DNA of 64,000 nucleotides from the NCBI GenBank assembly GCA_034008185.1, contig CM067091.1, forward strand, positions 7,109,799 to 7,173,798, written 5' to 3'. Below the pieces are notes generated by a model. The model was not told the DNA's origin. It saw only the letters and a list, made by a program, of their open reading frames with translations, and ran no database searches. This DNA comes from Gorsachius magnificus (lineage: Eukaryota; Chordata; Aves; Pelecaniformes; Ardeidae). Of this stretch, positions 60,221 to 64,000 are shown piece by piece; the first letter of the stretch is position 1, and the number at the start of each line of letters is the position of its first letter. Made by a program: the position numbers and the translations under genes.

Positions 60221-61933
60221 CTTCTCTGTGTCTGCATGAAATAAATGTAGCAAGGCAGATTTCAGGAAGGGGCTGGTGTCTGAGTCCCCGTACACACAGG
60301 GGCTCAGGGGACTGGGGTCAGGGGTGACCAGGGCTCCCCATTTCCAGCACTGAGCCACAGCCTGTCACCTGAGGGTGCCCCCCACTTCTCAGTAAGGCTC
60401 TTTTTGGGTGCAGTGCTCCTAAAAGGCACATCTCTTCAGCTGTGGCACACTACCCTGGGCTCATATCCCCACATACACCTGGGGAGAGCGCTGCCCTGCT
60501 GAGGCTGGAGGTGCAGACAGTGAAGCTCCAGAGGAGCGTGAGAAAAGGGTCCAATGGCAGAGGCTCACACCACTGGCGTGAAGGTGGAGCTGCAAAATCA
60601 AATTGCCTAAGGTCAGATGAGAAGAAATCACATTTCTTACACCTTGAGTCTGTCCCTGAGCCACAAGGGTTTGCTCTATTGCCCCCTAGAAGCTCAAGCC
60701 TCCGCTCTTCTCTTTAGTTTCCAGAAAGGATGGCTCTGCACATGGATAAGATTCCCCTCAACTGGGAACTCTGTTCAATTTTCACCTTGCCACAAGTTCG
60801 CTGCTGGTTTTGCCACAGTGTTTGGTCTGATTTAAGCCCAACAGTTTTATACCTGTCGTTGATACCCAGCTCTGCCCTTTCCTCTTAGTTCAGACCTGAT
60901 TCAGGGTCGCAGGATGCAAAAGTGATTACAATAAGCAAAGGGAAGGTGGGCACTGAATACATAAATGGATTTTTATTTCTCCTTAAGCACAAGACCTTTT
61001 ATTTTTTTAAAAAAAGTGAGAGGGGAAAAAGGAAGATAAAGTGAATTTTGCGAGAAGTTGGTCAATCCTTTAATACCAGGAGGTCAGAGCCATCCCACGT
61101 GGATAATCAGGTTGCTTTCAATTTCTCCTTGGTGGGTTGCTGCTTTGAAAAATCTCATTTCAAGACACAAAGAGTCAGGTCAAGGAAGTCACAGCTCCTA
61201 ATTATGTGAAATGAAGTGGGACATAGTGGATTTGAAGCAATCTTGGCTGTAAGAATCTGTGGGAAAGTTTTCCAAAGCTGCCTTTAAAGTGGGGATTGGA
61301 TTGTATCTAACCTAAGGGGGCTCAAGGATGGCTGCAAGATGAAACACAGAAACCTTCTTTCCCTCCACCCACCCAGGGCAAAACCTGTTCCAGCCTTTAT
61401 ATGTTTGCCTCAGGGAAGCAGAAATTAAAGGACCTTGTTCTGTAGCATCATGTAGTTCTCAAGTGTATGACAGATTCCCAAGGGGCAGTGTTTTCCAGGT
61501 TTTTTGAAATAATTATTTTTATGTCTCATCTGCCTTCCTCATCACCAGACTCTAATGATGATGAATCTGATATGGAGAGATGGAAAAGCTTCCACAGAGA
61601 ACCCGGCAGTGGGTGGATTTCTCCTCACACCTTCCTGAATTATCCTTCTAAAGCAGATGCTGGTCCACCCCAGGTCACATCTCTGGTCACAGCTGATAGC
61701 TTGGGCTCTGCCCTTCCTATTAACTCCTCTAACAAAGTGATGCCAGGCTCATAGTACTCAGAAACTGCCACCTCTCTCAGATGCTCCTTCCCATCTCCAA
61801 ACTCCAAGAGCTTTTTCTGTCTCTACTTGTTGCTGGAGAGCCCAAGGAAAATTGCTTCCCTGGCAGCTTCATGTCACTTCAGATGTGCAGCCAAGGATGG
61901 GACAAGCTGCTGGCACTCTTCTCTAGGGAAAGC

Positions 61934-62466
61934 CACAGAATCACAGAATGGCAAGGGTTGGAAGGGACCTCGGGAGATCACCCAGTCCAACCCCCCTGCT
62001 CAAGCAGGCTCACCCAGAGCAAGGGGCACAGGACATCGTCCAGGCAGGCTTTGAATATCTCCAGAGATATCTCCACAGCACCCCTGGGCAGCCTGTGCCA
62101 GGGCTCTGTTACCCTCAAAGTAAAGAAGTTCTTCCTCACGTTCAAGTGAAACTGGTTATGTTTCAGTTTGTGCCCATTGCCCCTTGTCCTGTTGCTGGGC
62201 ACCACCAAGAAGAGTCTGGCTCCATCCTCGTGGCACCCATCCTTAAGATACTCGTACGTGTTGATGAGATCCCCTCTCAGCCTTCTCTTCTTCAGGCTAA
62301 ACAAGCCCAGCTCCCTCATCCTTTCCTCATAGGGGAGATGCTCCAGTCCCCTCATCATCCTTGTTGCTCTCCTCTGAACTCTCTCTAGGAGTTCCTCATC
62401 TTTCTTTGTTCCAACTGCTGTGGAGCCATACACCAGCCATAGGCTGGCAGAGACCCTCTGAACCAT
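61934..62466 (-). mobile_element. CR1 LINE, 3' 533 bp (minus)
   Basis: The left end is two CACAGAAT tail octamers followed by GGGTTGGAAGGGACCTCGGG, the reverse complement of a CR1 3' UTR. The right end, the 5' truncation, is near 62466. It is the same subfamily as the plus copy at 2395-2592. The coding part is intact and listed separately. Confidence 0.95.
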
Positions 62467-62469
62467 CAC
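61978..62469 (-). pseudogene. CR1 ORF2 (reverse transcriptase) C-terminal fragment, frame intact
   Basis: A 163-codon minus-strand frame reads the CR1 reverse-transcriptase C-terminus without a stop. Visible words include [40 protein letters not shown] and [16 protein letters not shown], and the frame ends GGWTG. The catalytic core is missing through 5' truncation. The ATG at 62469 is at the break and not a native start. Confidence 0.9.
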
Positions 62470-64000
62470 CTACAGATCATGGAAAATGTGGCATTAACTT
62501 TTTTATGACTCTGCCCTAGCAGACCACTGCAGACATGGAGGTGGTTTGGCAGGAAGGATCTCACCACCAGAAGGATATGAAGCCACAATATCCCCCAAAC
62601 CCAACAGAACCAGATGTTAGTATTCATTTTAAAATTAAACTACAGTCAATTGGAGAGGGGAGAGAAAAAGGGATTTGATGGAGCAGTTGGGAACCATCTC
62701 CTGTGGGTGAAGCTATGAGAACTGGAGGCATGAGACTGCTGAGATGCCATGGACTGGGAAGCAAAGGCTACCCTAGAGCTGGGTGGCCCCACAGAAAGGA
62801 CAGAATCCCCAAAACTCCTGCACCGTGAAGAAAATGAGGCAGACACTAGCACGTGAAAGCTTCTCACCTTTAGTAAAATCTATATTTTTCTTCAGCTCCC
62901 TAAACTCAAGAGCAATTTTATCTGACACCCCATGCAAGGTCTCTGGCTGTGTGTACCAGCTATCATATGTGACCCCCAAAAGGAAGGGGTGCCTGGTTTA
63001 CTGCGGAGCCTCTAACAGCCATGACTACTCCTAGGGCCACAGCAGGCTAGGAAGTCCTGTGTCCTGGAGGAGGTAGCAGGTTGTAACCTCAAAGTGCATC
63101 CACAGCCCTAAAGCTGTAGGCACCGCTCCCAGGCTCAGCTGAACAAAAGCAGAATTGGATCCAAACTGAGCATAGTGGTAAGGACCCAGACTAGGGGCAG
63201 GGGATGGGCAAGAGAAAGCTGGACAAGGAATATTTCACTGCCCTCAGGAGTCTGTTCGGCTTTGTTGCAATGCTATTTGAGTCTAGGTCAAGAAAAAAGA
63301 AGAATATTTCTAGAGATGCTCTTTTGTGCAGTTCTCTGGCTTGTTGCTTGAAGGAAAGATCATGCTCCTGGCCAAGAGACTCCCTACAGAAGCAGCACCA
63401 GATTTTGGGAGAAGAGGCAGCTAGTCGGGGGCTAAAAAGAGAGGGCTTTAAGGACACATAAAGAATGATTTTTGGGGTTTTTTTACTGGACAGACTTTGG
63501 TGTCCTTACCTTTACATGCAGCATTTGGCTTTAGAGGTTGTGTTCTTGTTTCTGTAGTAAATAAGACAACCCCTCCAGAAAAATAGTAGTGGAAGAAAAG
63601 GAATAATCAGCTGGACCTGACAGATTTGCCTATAAGAATGGAATGAAGAGGGAAGGCTTATGGCTCTGGAGAGGGCTTTGGATCAAACCAAGCTTCTGGG
63701 TCAGAGATACAGAAAAGAGTCTTTCCTCCCTGGAAGGCTTTACAGCAGGCCAGGAAACGGTTCCTATGCCTGGGCTCTGCAATTTATACCTTTTCTTTTT
63801 CTCCCCCCACATAAGGAGCCCAGGTGCAGCTCCTTTGGGGTCCTCAGCCCTGGCTATTGCTGCTCTCTGTGGCTTCCTCAGACCTTTCTTACTAATAGGA
63901 TGTTATTCTCCATCGGCAATAAGCAAGTATAACTTAAAAGGGAAGAACCCACAGGAGCATTTGCAGTTGCTGTGGGAAAGGTGTTCCATTCTTGCGCTTT
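62467..64000. other. Unique DNA to the window end, no recognised gene
   Basis: Frames are short, on both strands, and free of domains. No repeat or splice-bounded segment stood out. Confidence 0.55.

Larger units (their letters stand above)
51191..61933. other. Unique DNA with minisatellite and simple repeats, no named gene
   Basis: Holds a possible MIR piece (52225-52265), a strong acceptor-like tract (53665-53708), an AT/GATA-rich simple repeat (54448-54514), a 48-bp minisatellite (58596-58739) and an AT-rich candidate element (60060-60220). GC-richer parts near 52.95-53.25 and 54.95-55.1 kb give overlapping long frames without domains. A purine tract of A and G runs lies at 54780-54814. 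Confidence 0.5.

Noticed and set aside
1..64000. CRISPR arrays, operons, prokaryotic mobile elements
   Set aside because: None was seen. Composition, repeats and the lack of dense coding frames fit a vertebrate nuclear genome.

Overview
The window looks like nuclear DNA from a bird. Nine pieces of the avian non-LTR retrotransposon CR1 (chicken repeat 1 family) can be read. All keep the 3' part of the element, and most end in the typical ATTCTATG-like tail. One solo LTR of an avian endogenous retrovirus is also present, with TG...CA ends and a perfect 5-bp target duplication. The LTR type and the particular CR1 subfamilies suggest a neoavian rather than a galliform bird, but that is inference. 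Composition is mixed, moderately AT-rich and poor in CpG. There is no bacterial-style gene packing, no operon and no CRISPR array. I recognised no tRNA or rRNA gene.

I found no protein-coding gene that I can name. Almost all long open frames are either CR1 reverse-transcriptase remnants or chance frames. The window therefore reads as a gene-poor intergenic or long-intron region. Layout: 1-2.4 kb unique; 2.4-2.6 kb CR1 (+); 2.6-12.7 kb unique, with AT-rich blocks that resemble conserved noncoding elements; 12.69-13.25 kb solo LTR (minus orientation); 13.44-14.18 kb CR1 (+); 16.3-16.8 kb CR1 (+), closely related to the previous copy; 16.9 kb a 46-bp tandem duplication; 22.5-22.8 and 31.2-31.7 kb two CR1 copies (-) of a second subfamily; 24.8-25.1 kb an orphan CpG-island-like patch; 42.05-42.88 kb the longest CR1 piece (+), broken by a frameshift and holding a 31-base G run; 44.83-44.98 kb CR1 (-) of another subfamily; 50.7-51.2 kb CR1 (+); 58.6 kb a 48-bp minisatellite with three units; 61.9-62.5 kb CR1 (-) with an intact 3' coding frame. 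Three short pieces resemble the ancient MIR SINE.

The non-repeat DNA contains several segments bounded by strong splice-site-like sequences with an open frame between them. The best is on the minus strand at 8644-8771. Another minus-strand frame, 32193-32648, runs from an acceptor-like CAG to a stop that overlaps a double AATAAA. Two exon-like segments lie on the plus strand at 33258-33347 and 34114-34218. These are candidates for unannotated lncRNA or gene exons and are scored low, because pseudo-exons are common in vertebrate DNA. Several AT-rich blocks with homeodomain, octamer or forkhead-like words may be regulatory, but only cross-species alignment could show this. I saw no convincing new biological system.
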